A stretch of DNA of 6,730 nt from Rickettsiaceae bacterium. GTDB taxonomy: Bacteria > Pseudomonadota > Alphaproteobacteria > Rickettsiales > Rickettsiaceae. The translations under genes and the position numbers were made by a program. Where the stretch lies: the NCBI GenBank assembly GCA_021741085.1, contig JAIOYM010000059.1, forward strand, positions 1 through 6,730. The letters are read 5' to 3'. The notes beneath the pieces are model-generated. The model made no database searches. It was not told where the DNA came from and was given only the letters and a program-made list of their open reading frames with translations. Numbering within the stretch: position 1 is the first letter of the stretch; the number at the start of each line of letters is the position of its first letter. Below, piece by piece: positions 1 to 5,864 of this stretch.

Positions 1-754
1 TATATCTCGTTTTAATTGTTGATTGCCTACTTTTTTCTGTTTCAAGGACAAGTTTCAGATTTGATTCCTTTAAACTCTTACTTGCCCACTCACCTTGTTC
101 ATCATCTCCAATAATGCTAATAAAAGTTGTTTCAGCTCCAAGTTCTGAGCAATGTTTGGCAATAATTCCAGCACCACCAATAAAGCGATTGGTTTTGATT
201 GGCGCTACAACTATTGAAGGGCTTTCTTGTGACATTCCAATAGGTCTGCATTCGATAAATTCATCAATGATTAAATCACCAATGACACATATCTTAAGTT
301 TACCGAATTCATTTACAATGGAATTCAATTTAAATTTGTCGATTTGCCTACGAGCCAAAAATTCTAAGTGATGTTCAATATCTTTCAAAAGATCGGATTT
401 TGAAGTTGATTCCGAGTAAAAATAATTTCCGGAAGAAAAAACTAACTTTCCTCCGTATTCAGCAAGGGCCGACTCTTCTATATTTTTTGATCTAGAAAAC
501 TCAGATCCCTTTACAACATACTCAGGTTTTATTTCTTCAATTAATTCCGTTATGTTTCCCGAAAACTCAACTACCCGGTGGATACTTTCAATATTTTTCA
601 ATAAGTTTATTCGCCAGTTTAATTCTTCAGATGAAATATCAGAGCTGTTAACAGCCACAATTAACTCATCTGCCAGGTTAGCCGCGGTCTCAAAAAGCCT
701 TAAATGACCTACGTGTAAAACTTTGAATTTTCCACTTACCAGACATTTTGTCAT
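1..754 (-). CDS. Fused cytidylyltransferase / PfkB sugar kinase, HldE-like with reversed domain order (partial, C-terminus outside window)
   Basis: The first 251 codons are present; the gene runs off the left edge with no stop. Residues 1-110 form a cytidylyltransferase-fold domain with the nucleotide-binding HxGH signature at H14-V-G-H17, an LIVAVNS strand (31-37) and VKGSEF (81-86), matching the VKGGDY region of HldE/RfaE. From about residue 153 a PfkB/ribokinase domain begins: GD160LIID164, GMSQESPS (173-180), GGAG (193-196) and TIKTR (246-250), as in HldE kinase domains. By family, the protein should phosphorylate a sugar phosphate (probably heptose 7-phosphate-like) at C1 and transfer a nucleotide to it in the cytoplasm; the nucleotide cannot be told from sequence. 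Classical HldE has the kinase first. The start is ATG directly after the upstream TAA (0 bp gap), with GGAG five bases before it. It is the fourth gene of the minus-strand operon. Fused architecture is confident; substrate is inference. Confidence 0.88.
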   Translation of the reverse strand, partial: MTKCLVSGKFKVLHVGHLRLFETAANLADELIVAVNSSDISSEELNWRINLLKNIESIHRVVEFSGNITELIEEIKPEYVVKGSEFSRSKNIEESALAEYGGKLVFSSGNYFYSESTSKSDLLKDIEHHLEFLARRQIDKFKLNSIVNEFGKLKICVIGDLIIDEFIECRPIGMSQESPSIVVAPIKTNRFIGGAGIIAKHCSELGAETTFISIIGDDEQGEWASKSLKESNLKLVLETEKSRQSTIKTRY

Positions 755-1702
755 TTATACTCCGATTTTATTTTGAATCATCCACTTAACATTGTGGAAT
801 CTTGGATCATCTGAAATGGATCCTGATTTTAATGCATTATAAATTTCCTGAATTGCATCTGTGACTCCCATTTTGGGTTTAAAACCAGTATTCATTAATT
901 TCGTTGAATCAATCCTATAAGAGCGAGGATCATTGCTAGGTAAGATTTCATAGTCTGTATTTGAAATTTTGGAAACCATTTCAGCTATATCAGTTACTTT
1001 CAGATTTTCAAAGCCTGCATTATAGGCACCGGATGGCAAGGAATAATTTTTGAGGAAATGCAAATATACTTCTGCCATATCTTGAATATGTATATTTGGC
1101 CTGATTTGATCCCCGCCTAAAATTGTTATCTTTCCTTTTTGGAAAGCCTGAAGAACAAACATGTTAACAACTACATCAAATCTCATTCTAGGTGATAGCC
1201 CACACACTGTGGCGGGTCTAATAATGTGTATTTGAAAACTATCTCTGTAACTTAGACAAATTCTTTCAGCCACTTGTTTTGTTTTATTATAAGTAGATAT
1301 TGGAATGAGTGGTAGATCTTCAGTTACTTTTTCAGCCTCACTTATTCCATATACACTCCCAGAACTGGCATAAATAAAAGATTTCAAATTTTCTGTTTTT
1401 TTACATTTCTCAAGTAATTCAGTTAGATGTAGTGTATTTATCTCCCATGAGAATGCTGGATTTAGATCAACGCTTGGATCATTGGCAACGTTGGCTAAAT
1501 GTATAACGTGTTCAACTTCATTTAAATCGCTTGATTCAATTTCACTTAAACTTTTTACCTGTGTTATTTCATTAATTTTTGATGGTAGAAAATTTCCAAA
1601 CCATTGAGCATCCATATTGATTAAATTTATGTCAAGGTTTGCAAGTTTCGGAAGCAATACAGAGCCAACGTAACCATTTCCACCAGTGATCAAAACTTTC
1701 AT
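755..1702 (-). CDS. NAD-dependent NDP-sugar epimerase/dehydratase (extended SDR)
   Basis: A 315-residue extended short-chain dehydrogenase/reductase, typical length for the sugar-nucleotide epimerase family. The N-terminal Rossmann motif is TGGNGYVG (G7, G10, G13), and D31 at the end of the second strand suggests NAD(H). The catalytic set is complete: S114 in YASSGSVYG, and Y138/K142 in YNKTK. LSPRMRFDVVVN (169-180) and the RPNIHIQDM segment (201-209) are the usual substrate-domain landmarks. Family members interconvert or dehydrate NDP-sugars through a 4-keto intermediate in the cytoplasm; the substrate here cannot be assigned. Neighbours (isomerase, dehydratase, kinase/nucleotidyltransferase) suggest an NDP-heptose or NDP-deoxysugar. 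ATG start, with GAAGG eight bases upstream inside the end of the preceding gene (5 bp gap); its own TAA abuts the next ATG. Epimerase versus dehydratase or reductase is not decided by the sequence. Confidence 0.9.
   Translation of the reverse strand: MKVLITGGNGYVGSVLLPKLANLDINLINMDAQWFGNFLPSKINEITQVKSLSEIESSDLNEVEHVIHLANVANDPSVDLNPAFSWEINTLHLTELLEKCKKTENLKSFIYASSGSVYGISEAEKVTEDLPLIPISTYNKTKQVAERICLSYRDSFQIHIIRPATVCGLSPRMRFDVVVNMFVLQAFQKGKITILGGDQIRPNIHIQDMAEVYLHFLKNYSLPSGAYNAGFENLKVTDIAEMVSKISNTDYEILPSNDPRSYRIDSTKLMNTGFKPKMGVTDAIQEIYNALKSGSISDDPRFHNVKWMIQNKIGV
760..763 (-). promoter_or_regulatory. Shine-Dalgarno for the cytidylyltransferase/kinase gene
   Basis: GGAG read on the minus strand, five bases (TATAA) before the ATG at 754. 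It lies in the last codons of the upstream epimerase gene, whose stop TAA abuts the ATG, so the pair is probably translationally coupled. It also fixes the start of the partial gene. Confidence 0.7.
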
Positions 1703-1707
1703 TTAAC

Positions 1708-2700
1708 TTACCTTCTATGTTGGTAATCGAGCGGATACATCAGAATTTCGTTTAAATTTGCAACTACCCAATCATAGGTCCTAGATAAACCATCCTCCAA
1801 GCTTATTTCATCACTCCAAAGTAGTTTACTTCTAATATGGGTTGAATCTAATTTATAAGCCGCATCTTTTCCTGCTCTATCCTCCGTAATTTGACAGAAA
1901 TCTTCAAAATTGAGGTTCATTATTGAGCAACACATTTCCACTAGTTTTTTTATCGTAACAATTCTGTCCGTTGAAATATGATAAGAATTTCCAACCTCTC
2001 CTCCTGCAATGATCTTCATAAGGGCACTTGATACATCGTCAATATGAATAAAACTTCTCTCGGAACTACCACCACCATGGAGAGGCAATTTCTTACCAGT
2101 TAAACCTAATATAAAAGTTTTGGGCAAGATACGGTAACTGCTTTGATGTTCCCCATAAACATTTGCAGCTCTCGTGAAAATAACTGGAAAATCAAAATTA
2201 TCAAACATAGCTTTTAAATGTAAATCACCAGCAGCCCGAGAAATTGCATATGGAGTTGTAGGCATAAAATTAAAATTTTCCTTAATTAAACCGGTTGTGT
2301 TTCCATAAACTTCAGGTGTTGTGAATTGGATGAATTTATCTAATTTAATACTATTTATTCGCAAAGACGAGATAAGTTTAGAAAGTGAAACTACATTTGT
2401 TTGATACCATTGATCTGGATTTATCCAACTTTCACCTACCATGCTTTGTGCAGAGAAATTGATAACAGTATTAACATTATGCTTTTTGCATAAATTTGAT
2501 ATTACATTTTCGTTCGAATTTAGGTCTATTTGGTAAAAATTGAAATTAGATTCTGTAATCAAATTTGAATATAGGTTGTAAGGTGCCTTAACTTCTTCTC
2601 GGCGGCTTACAGCTACTACGGATAAACCTGCAGTTAATAGAGATTTGACTAAGCTTGACCCAGAAAATGAGTTGGAACCTATAACGAGAATTGTGGCCAC
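1708..2700 (-). CDS. NDP-sugar 4,6-dehydratase family protein (RmlB/GMD-like) with altered catalytic motifs
   Basis: A 330-residue extended SDR resembling dTDP-glucose and GDP-mannose 4,6-dehydratases. The nucleotide-binding loop is G8SNSFSG14, lacking the middle Gly of GxxGxxG. Strand two ends in SRRE (32-35), a basic pair like that of GMD, favouring NADP(H). TTPEVYG (127-133) corresponds to the dehydratase T-D/S-E triad with Pro in the middle; E130 is kept. The active-site Tyr is Y151 in PYAISRAA, and the YxxxK lysine is Arg (R155, codon CGG). RSFIHIDDV (215-223) is the conserved substrate-domain motif. Expected role: forming an NDP-4-keto-6-deoxy-sugar in the cytoplasm, feeding the epimerase, reductase and methyltransferase nearby. 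The start is GTG, six bases after the upstream stop, with no clear Shine-Dalgarno; strand one begins at once, so no later start is credible. Family is secure; reaction is inferred. Confidence 0.88.
   Translation of the reverse strand: MATILVIGSNSFSGSSLVKSLLTAGLSVVAVSRREEVKAPYNLYSNLITESNFNFYQIDLNSNENVISNLCKKHNVNTVINFSAQSMVGESWINPDQWYQTNVVSLSKLISSLRINSIKLDKFIQFTTPEVYGNTTGLIKENFNFMPTTPYAISRAAGDLHLKAMFDNFDFPVIFTRAANVYGEHQSSYRILPKTFILGLTGKKLPLHGGGSSERSFIHIDDVSSALMKIIAGGEVGNSYHISTDRIVTIKKLVEMCCSIMNLNFEDFCQITEDRAGKDAAYKLDSTHIRSKLLWSDEISLEDGLSRTYDWVVANLNEILMYPLDYQHRR
1711..1715 (-). promoter_or_regulatory. Shine-Dalgarno for the epimerase gene
   Basis: GAAGG on the minus strand, eight bases before the ATG at 1702. 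It is formed by the two terminal Arg codons (AGA AGG) of the upstream dehydratase gene, so ribosomes ending that gene sit on the next gene's initiation site. Confidence 0.6.
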
Positions 2701-2717
2701 TGAGATTTAAAGTCTCA
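2701..2717. repeat. Small inverted repeat across a stop/start junction
   Basis: TGAGA and TCTCA arms (5 bp) flank TTTAAAG. The repeat covers the last codons and stop of the SIS gene and ends just before the GTG of the dehydratase gene. There is no T-run after it on either strand, so it is not an intrinsic terminator. At most it could tune coupling between the two genes; a repeat this short could also arise by chance. Confidence 0.3.
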
Positions 2718-3279
2718 GCTTTTCGGCAATCGAATGCAAAATAATCGAGTGACAATCTTCAACTATTCCATATTCTCCGATATTCGATTTGATTAAAACG
2801 TAGTTATCTACTAAAGATTTAAGTTGTCCACCATCAAAACCTAAAATGGCAAAGGTTTCTATGCCTCTTCGTTTGGCGGTATAGACAGCCTCGATCAAAT
2901 TTAAAGAATTTCCGGAGGAGCTAATCGTTATCAATAAATCCTTAGCTGATAAAGATTTGATTTCTAGTTCTCTAGAAAATACGTATTGATATCCAAAATC
3001 ATTTGCGGAGGCTGTTAGTGATGAGATATTACTAACTAACGAAACAGCATTTATTGCTTTTCCGTATCTCAAGCCACCTACGCCAATGTCGGTCACAAAA
3101 TGGTTTGCCAAAGCCGCACTTCCGCCATTACCTATTACATAAACCGTGCCTTTAGCAGTTTCAAGATCTTTAATTCTATTAATTAGGAACTCAATTTTGT
3201 CCAAAGGCAATGAGCCTAAGGTTGTTGAAATTCTTTCAAAGTAATTCATTGGTAAATAAGTACCACTATTGTCATCCAC
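2707..3279 (-). CDS. SIS-domain sugar-phosphate isomerase (phosphoheptose isomerase GmhA-like)
   Basis: A 190-residue single SIS domain, nearly the length of E. coli GmhA (192). GNGGSAALANHF (50-61) and ISSSGNS (119-125) are the phosphosugar-binding loops. NDFGYQYVFSRELE (93-106) aligns with GmhA's NDFGFNDIFSRYVE, and VEDCHSIILH (173-182) supplies the catalytic His H182 (GmhA H180). Against the GmhA metal site, H60 and H182 are kept, the equivalent of E65 is D64, and Q172 is E174. GmhA converts sedoheptulose 7-phosphate to D-glycero-D-manno-heptose 7-phosphate in the cytoplasm; a related ketose-aldose isomerisation is inferred here. It heads the minus-strand operon, whose last visible gene is HldE-like, which supports a heptose-type product. 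Start uncertain: GTG at 3279 is used, but ATG at 3249 (residue 11, before NYFERI) is equally possible. Neither has a good Shine-Dalgarno. Confidence 0.87.
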   Translation of the reverse strand: MDDNSGTYLPMNYFERISTTLGSLPLDKIEFLINRIKDLETAKGTVYVIGNGGSAALANHFVTDIGVGGLRYGKAINAVSLVSNISSLTASANDFGYQYVFSRELEIKSLSAKDLLITISSSGNSLNLIEAVYTAKRRGIETFAILGFDGGQLKSLVDNYVLIKSNIGEYGIVEDCHSIILHSIAEKLRL

Positions 3280-3284
3280 TATTT

Positions 3285-3290
3285 TATAAT
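3285..3290 (+). promoter_or_regulatory. Possible -10 element for the plus-strand operon
   Basis: A perfect TATAAT on the plus strand, overlapping the minus-strand TATTAT. Transcription would start near 3296-3298, after the first ATG (3294) and just before the second in-frame ATG (3303). No TTGACA-like -35 and no extended -10 TG are present. If real, it favours 3303 as the start and a nearly leaderless message. Confidence 0.35.
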
Positions 3291-3291
3291 A
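3286..3291 (-). promoter_or_regulatory. Possible -10 element for the minus-strand operon
   Basis: TATTAT on the minus strand, in the 14-bp AT-rich gap before the GTG at 3279. Transcription starting the usual 6-8 bases downstream would begin at or next to the GTG, giving a leaderless message, or a leader of about 30 nt if the ATG at 3249 is used. No convincing -35 lies 16-18 bases upstream, so this rests on the -10 match and the divergent layout. Confidence 0.35.
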
Positions 3292-3293
3292 TC

Positions 3294-4238
3294 ATGTCTT
3301 TCATGTTGCCATCTAGTCTTGATTTACCCACAAACCGAATAGTGATTATTGGCGCAGGAGGGAATATTGGAACTCAATTATTGAAGTCAGCTTCATTAAA
3401 TAAAATGACAAACCTGATTCCAGTAACTCGAGTTCCGGATAAATCAACAAAAAATCAAATTGATTTTGATTTTGAATTCGATTCACCGGTAAATAAACTT
3501 TCATTTATAGAAGAAAACGATGTAGTTGTAATTCTGGCTGGAATAACCAAGCCAAATTTAGTTTTTGAAGATAAGGAAAAATCAAGGTTAATAAATGTTG
3601 AAAAAATGTCCAACCTGATTGATTTCTTAAGAGATAAACAATGTAAAGTTATATTTGTATCTTCCGTTGAAGTATTCGACGGTCACAATGCCCCCTATTC
3701 TGAAAAATCCTTTAGAAATCCATTAAATCTTTACGGTAAACAAAAGGCTGAAATTGAATTAAAGTTGGAGCGAGATTTCGAATCTTCCCAATATAAAATT
3801 ATTAGAATTCCATGGAACGTGTCTCTAGATTTACATTCTAATTGCCTGGTTACAAACACTTACAGGTTGCTGATGTCAAACAATTCTCATATTGCGAAAG
3901 ATTATGACTCGTCTATAATATATACTGAAGGTAGGGCAGAATTAATTTTAAAACTTGCTATTAATTATAATTTGATACAAGATATAGTTTTAAATTTTGC
4001 TAGTGATCAATTCATAAATAGATTAGAACTTGTAGAATTCATCATTAAAAAAAGTTCTGTACTTAATAATTGTAAATATTCAGTAACTAAATTTCACAGA
4101 TTGCAACTAATTGAACCTAGAGCAAGGGATACTCGGCTTTATAACCAGAGAAGCAAAGATATTTTTCAATTTATTTACACAGACGCATGGACTATTATTG
4201 ATAAAAAGATTGAATTAATTGATAGGCTTTATTCATAA
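3294..4238 (+). CDS. RmlD-like NDP-sugar reductase/epimerase (extended SDR)
   Basis: A 314-residue SDR counted from the ATG at 3294. The Rossmann motif is GAGGNIG (G20, G23, G26). FVSSVEVFDG (121-130), PYSEKSF (134-140) and PLNLYGKQKAE (143-153) follow the dTDP-4-dehydrorhamnose reductase (RmlD) pattern of STDYVFDG, PYxE and PLNVYGxSKxxGE, with Y147/K151 as the catalytic pair and S123/S124 the likely Ser. RmlD enzymes reduce an NDP-4-keto sugar in the last synthetic step in the cytoplasm; that role fits here, but the substrate is unknown. It is the first gene of the plus-strand operon. The frame stays open upstream to an ATG at 3210, but that would run antisense through the start of the divergent gene, so 3294 (or 3303, residue 4) is preferred. 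No Shine-Dalgarno precedes either. Its TAA overlaps the next ATG by one base (TAATG). Confidence 0.85.
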   Translation: MSFMLPSSLDLPTNRIVIIGAGGNIGTQLLKSASLNKMTNLIPVTRVPDKSTKNQIDFDFEFDSPVNKLSFIEENDVVVILAGITKPNLVFEDKEKSRLINVEKMSNLIDFLRDKQCKVIFVSSVEVFDGHNAPYSEKSFRNPLNLYGKQKAEIELKLERDFESSQYKIIRIPWNVSLDLHSNCLVTNTYRLLMSNNSHIAKDYDSSIIYTEGRAELILKLAINYNLIQDIVLNFASDQFINRLELVEFIIKKSSVLNNCKYSVTKFHRLQLIEPRARDTRLYNQRSKDIFQFIYTDAWTIIDKKIELIDRLYS

Positions 4239-4660
4239 TGAATAATCAAATTTCTGAAATTTGGAATGCAGACATAGAAAAATTAATATTTGAAGCGAGA
4301 AATAATGATTTGAGGCGAAGCCGAATTAATTTGCATAAAAGCCCCGAATTTGGCTCGCAGAAAATGTTAATTGCCCTATTTAAGGATTCCAAGGTAGGAA
4401 TGCATAGGCATCCAATTCACAAGTCAGAAACTTATGTCCCTTTAATAGGTGAATTAGTAGTTGACTATTTAGACGGTGGCCAGCTTCGTACGATAAATAC
4501 TAATTCAATTAACTCAATTGAAAATTCAAGCAAGATTGTTACTCATTCTTTTGGAGTCTGGCATGAACCAAGGTCATTATCCGAGTATTGCGTATATTTG
4601 GAAATTTATGATGGACCGTTTTTCAAGTCTGACGACGTAGAGTACTTACATGAATTTTAA
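4238..4660 (+). CDS. wbuC: WbuC-family cupin-fold metalloprotein
   Basis: A 140-residue single-domain cupin. Motif one reads G54-M-H56-R-H58-(5)-E64-(6)-G71, the cupin GxxHxH...E...G metal pattern, and H109 in GVWHEP is the motif-two ligand, giving a three-His/one-Glu site. RRSRINLHKS (26-35) near the N-terminus, the HRHP motif and the ending LEIYDGPF (121-128) are typical of WbuC-family proteins of O-antigen and capsule clusters. The WbuC reaction is not known to me; sugar binding or isomerisation is plausible because of its constant genomic company. The gene is translationally coupled to the RmlD-like gene (stop and start share one base) and overlaps the following methyltransferase gene by 11 bp. 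No strong Shine-Dalgarno; AGG at 4224-4226 is 11 bases upstream of the ATG. The symbol reflects family, not proven orthology. Confidence 0.82.
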   Translation: MNNQISEIWNADIEKLIFEARNNDLRRSRINLHKSPEFGSQKMLIALFKDSKVGMHRHPIHKSETYVPLIGELVVDYLDGGQLRTINTNSINSIENSSKIVTHSFGVWHEPRSLSEYCVYLEIYDGPFFKSDDVEYLHEF

Positions 4661-5864
4661 ATCAGTAAACAAGTGCACGGTATGCGCCTCAGGAAATATC
4701 ACTGCGATCTTGAATCTACCAGATTATCCTCTAACTGAATTTCTTCATTCATCCGCTCATCAGGATGAGAAATTACTATTGGACAATAAAGTTTATTTCT
4801 GTCTTGATTGCCAGCATGGCTTCTTAATGAACCAGATAGATCATCTTTTTTTATATGGAGAATCATACAAAACCAAAAGTAAATCCCCATCTAGCATGGG
4901 CGTATTAAATAGGTTTATAAAATATTTGATAGATTCTAAAATATTACTAGATCGCGATTTTATAGTTGATATTGGCGCTAACGATGGTTCTCTTCTAAAT
5001 TTAATTCAAAAATTGAATTTAGATATTGATTTATTTGGAATAGATCCAGTTTGGGAAAACACTCAAGGTATTAACGGATTTAAAGGCTTCTTTAATGAGT
5101 GCGATATTGATTCAGTAAGTAAATCCAGAAAGAATCGATTATTTATTGCTACACACGTTTTGGAGCATATTTCAAGTCCAATTGAAACTTTAAATGCTTT
5201 ATATAACGTTATGAATTCGAATGACAAAGTAATTCTAATTTTTCCAGCTTTGGAACCCTTACTTTTAGAAAGCAGAATTGAAAGTATTCATCATCAGCAT
5301 TTGCAGTATTTTTCGTATAATTCATTCGCAAGGCTAATAAAAGATGTCGGCCTTTCCATTCTTGAAAGTTGGATAGATTTTGATCATTATGGAGCAGCGT
5401 GTGTAGTTTTAGAGAAAATCACCACTAACGAAGAGAATTCTGTAATCATTAAAGATAAGTGGAAAGAATTCAGTTATCGTTTTTTTTCAAGAGATATACG
5501 AGACAATTATGCAATTAAAATTGAGAAAAGCATTAATCTTTTTTCTAAAAACATAGAATTGTTAAATGAAAGTATTAATTCAAGAAATATAGTCGGGTTA
5601 GGTGGAGGTGCTTTGATGAGCCCAATTATCTTTTATCACTTGAAACCTTGGGAGTCTATTAAGGCGATTTATGATGATAATGAAGAAAAAAAGGGTTGGC
5701 ATTGGGCAAATACACCACAGCCAATAGAAATAACTCCTACTTCTCTTGATGGGTTGGATGTTTTACTTATTGGTTCTGTCAGTAAGTTAACCGGTCGTCT
5801 ACTTTTTGATAGAGCATCAAAGTTGAATGCAAATTGTATATTTATCCCAACGATCGGAGCGTAA
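4650..5864 (+). CDS. Zinc-binding SAM-dependent sugar C-methyltransferase-like protein
   Basis: A 404-residue, three-part protein of the NDP-sugar C3-methyltransferase type (TylC3/TcaB9-like). An N-terminal zinc module has C9xxC12 and C51xxC54. The central SAM domain has VDIGANDGS (106-114), an acidic D132 after strand two (FGIDP) and HVLEH (169-173). The C-terminal domain begins at GLGGGALMSP (316-325) and carries YDDNEEKKGW (341-350), as in that family. Characterised members methylate C3 of NDP-4-keto-6-deoxy sugars using a Y-H-E-H motif; here the aligned residues are H214-H-Q-H217, so Tyr and Glu are His and Gln and only the final His of the catalytic set is kept. A branched sugar is therefore plausible but not shown; another methyl position or chemistry is possible. 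The ATG overlaps the cupin gene by 11 bp in another frame. Its TAA abuts the next TTG start. Confidence 0.85.
   Translation: MNFKSVNKCTVCASGNITAILNLPDYPLTEFLHSSAHQDEKLLLDNKVYFCLDCQHGFLMNQIDHLFLYGESYKTKSKSPSSMGVLNRFIKYLIDSKILLDRDFIVDIGANDGSLLNLIQKLNLDIDLFGIDPVWENTQGINGFKGFFNECDIDSVSKSRKNRLFIATHVLEHISSPIETLNALYNVMNSNDKVILIFPALEPLLLESRIESIHHQHLQYFSYNSFARLIKDVGLSILESWIDFDHYGAACVVLEKITTNEENSVIIKDKWKEFSYRFFSRDIRDNYAIKIEKSINLFSKNIELLNESINSRNIVGLGGGALMSPIIFYHLKPWESIKAIYDDNEEKKGWHWANTPQPIEITPTSLDGLDVLLIGSVSKLTGRLLFDRASKLNANCIFIPTIGA
5856..5859 (+). promoter_or_regulatory. Shine-Dalgarno that supports a TTG start
   Basis: GGAG, five bases before the TTG at 5865. With the TAA of the methyltransferase gene directly abutting the TTG, it makes TTG the best start for the following SDR, whose Rossmann motif begins only 12 codons later. 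The arrangement mirrors the CGGAG-TATAA-ATG junction at 754-764 on the other strand. Confidence 0.7.

Noticed and set aside
114..371. Plus-strand open frame of 85 codons
   Set aside because: It lies antisense within the cytidylyltransferase/kinase gene, whose minus frame carries clear family motifs across the whole region. No ribosome site or recognisable protein.
2701..2717. Intrinsic terminator between the SIS and dehydratase genes
   Set aside because: The stem is only 5 bp and AT-containing, there is no T-run after it on either strand, and the genes are 6 bp apart in one operon.
3210..3293. Longer N-terminus (28 extra residues) for the RmlD-like gene
   Set aside because: It would run antisense through the start of the divergent SIS gene. 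The Rossmann strand starts soon after 3303, and the gap with TATAAT makes 3294 or 3303 more credible.
4699..4890. Minus-strand open frame of 63 codons
   Set aside because: Shadow of the methyltransferase zinc-module region; no family features and no sensible start site.
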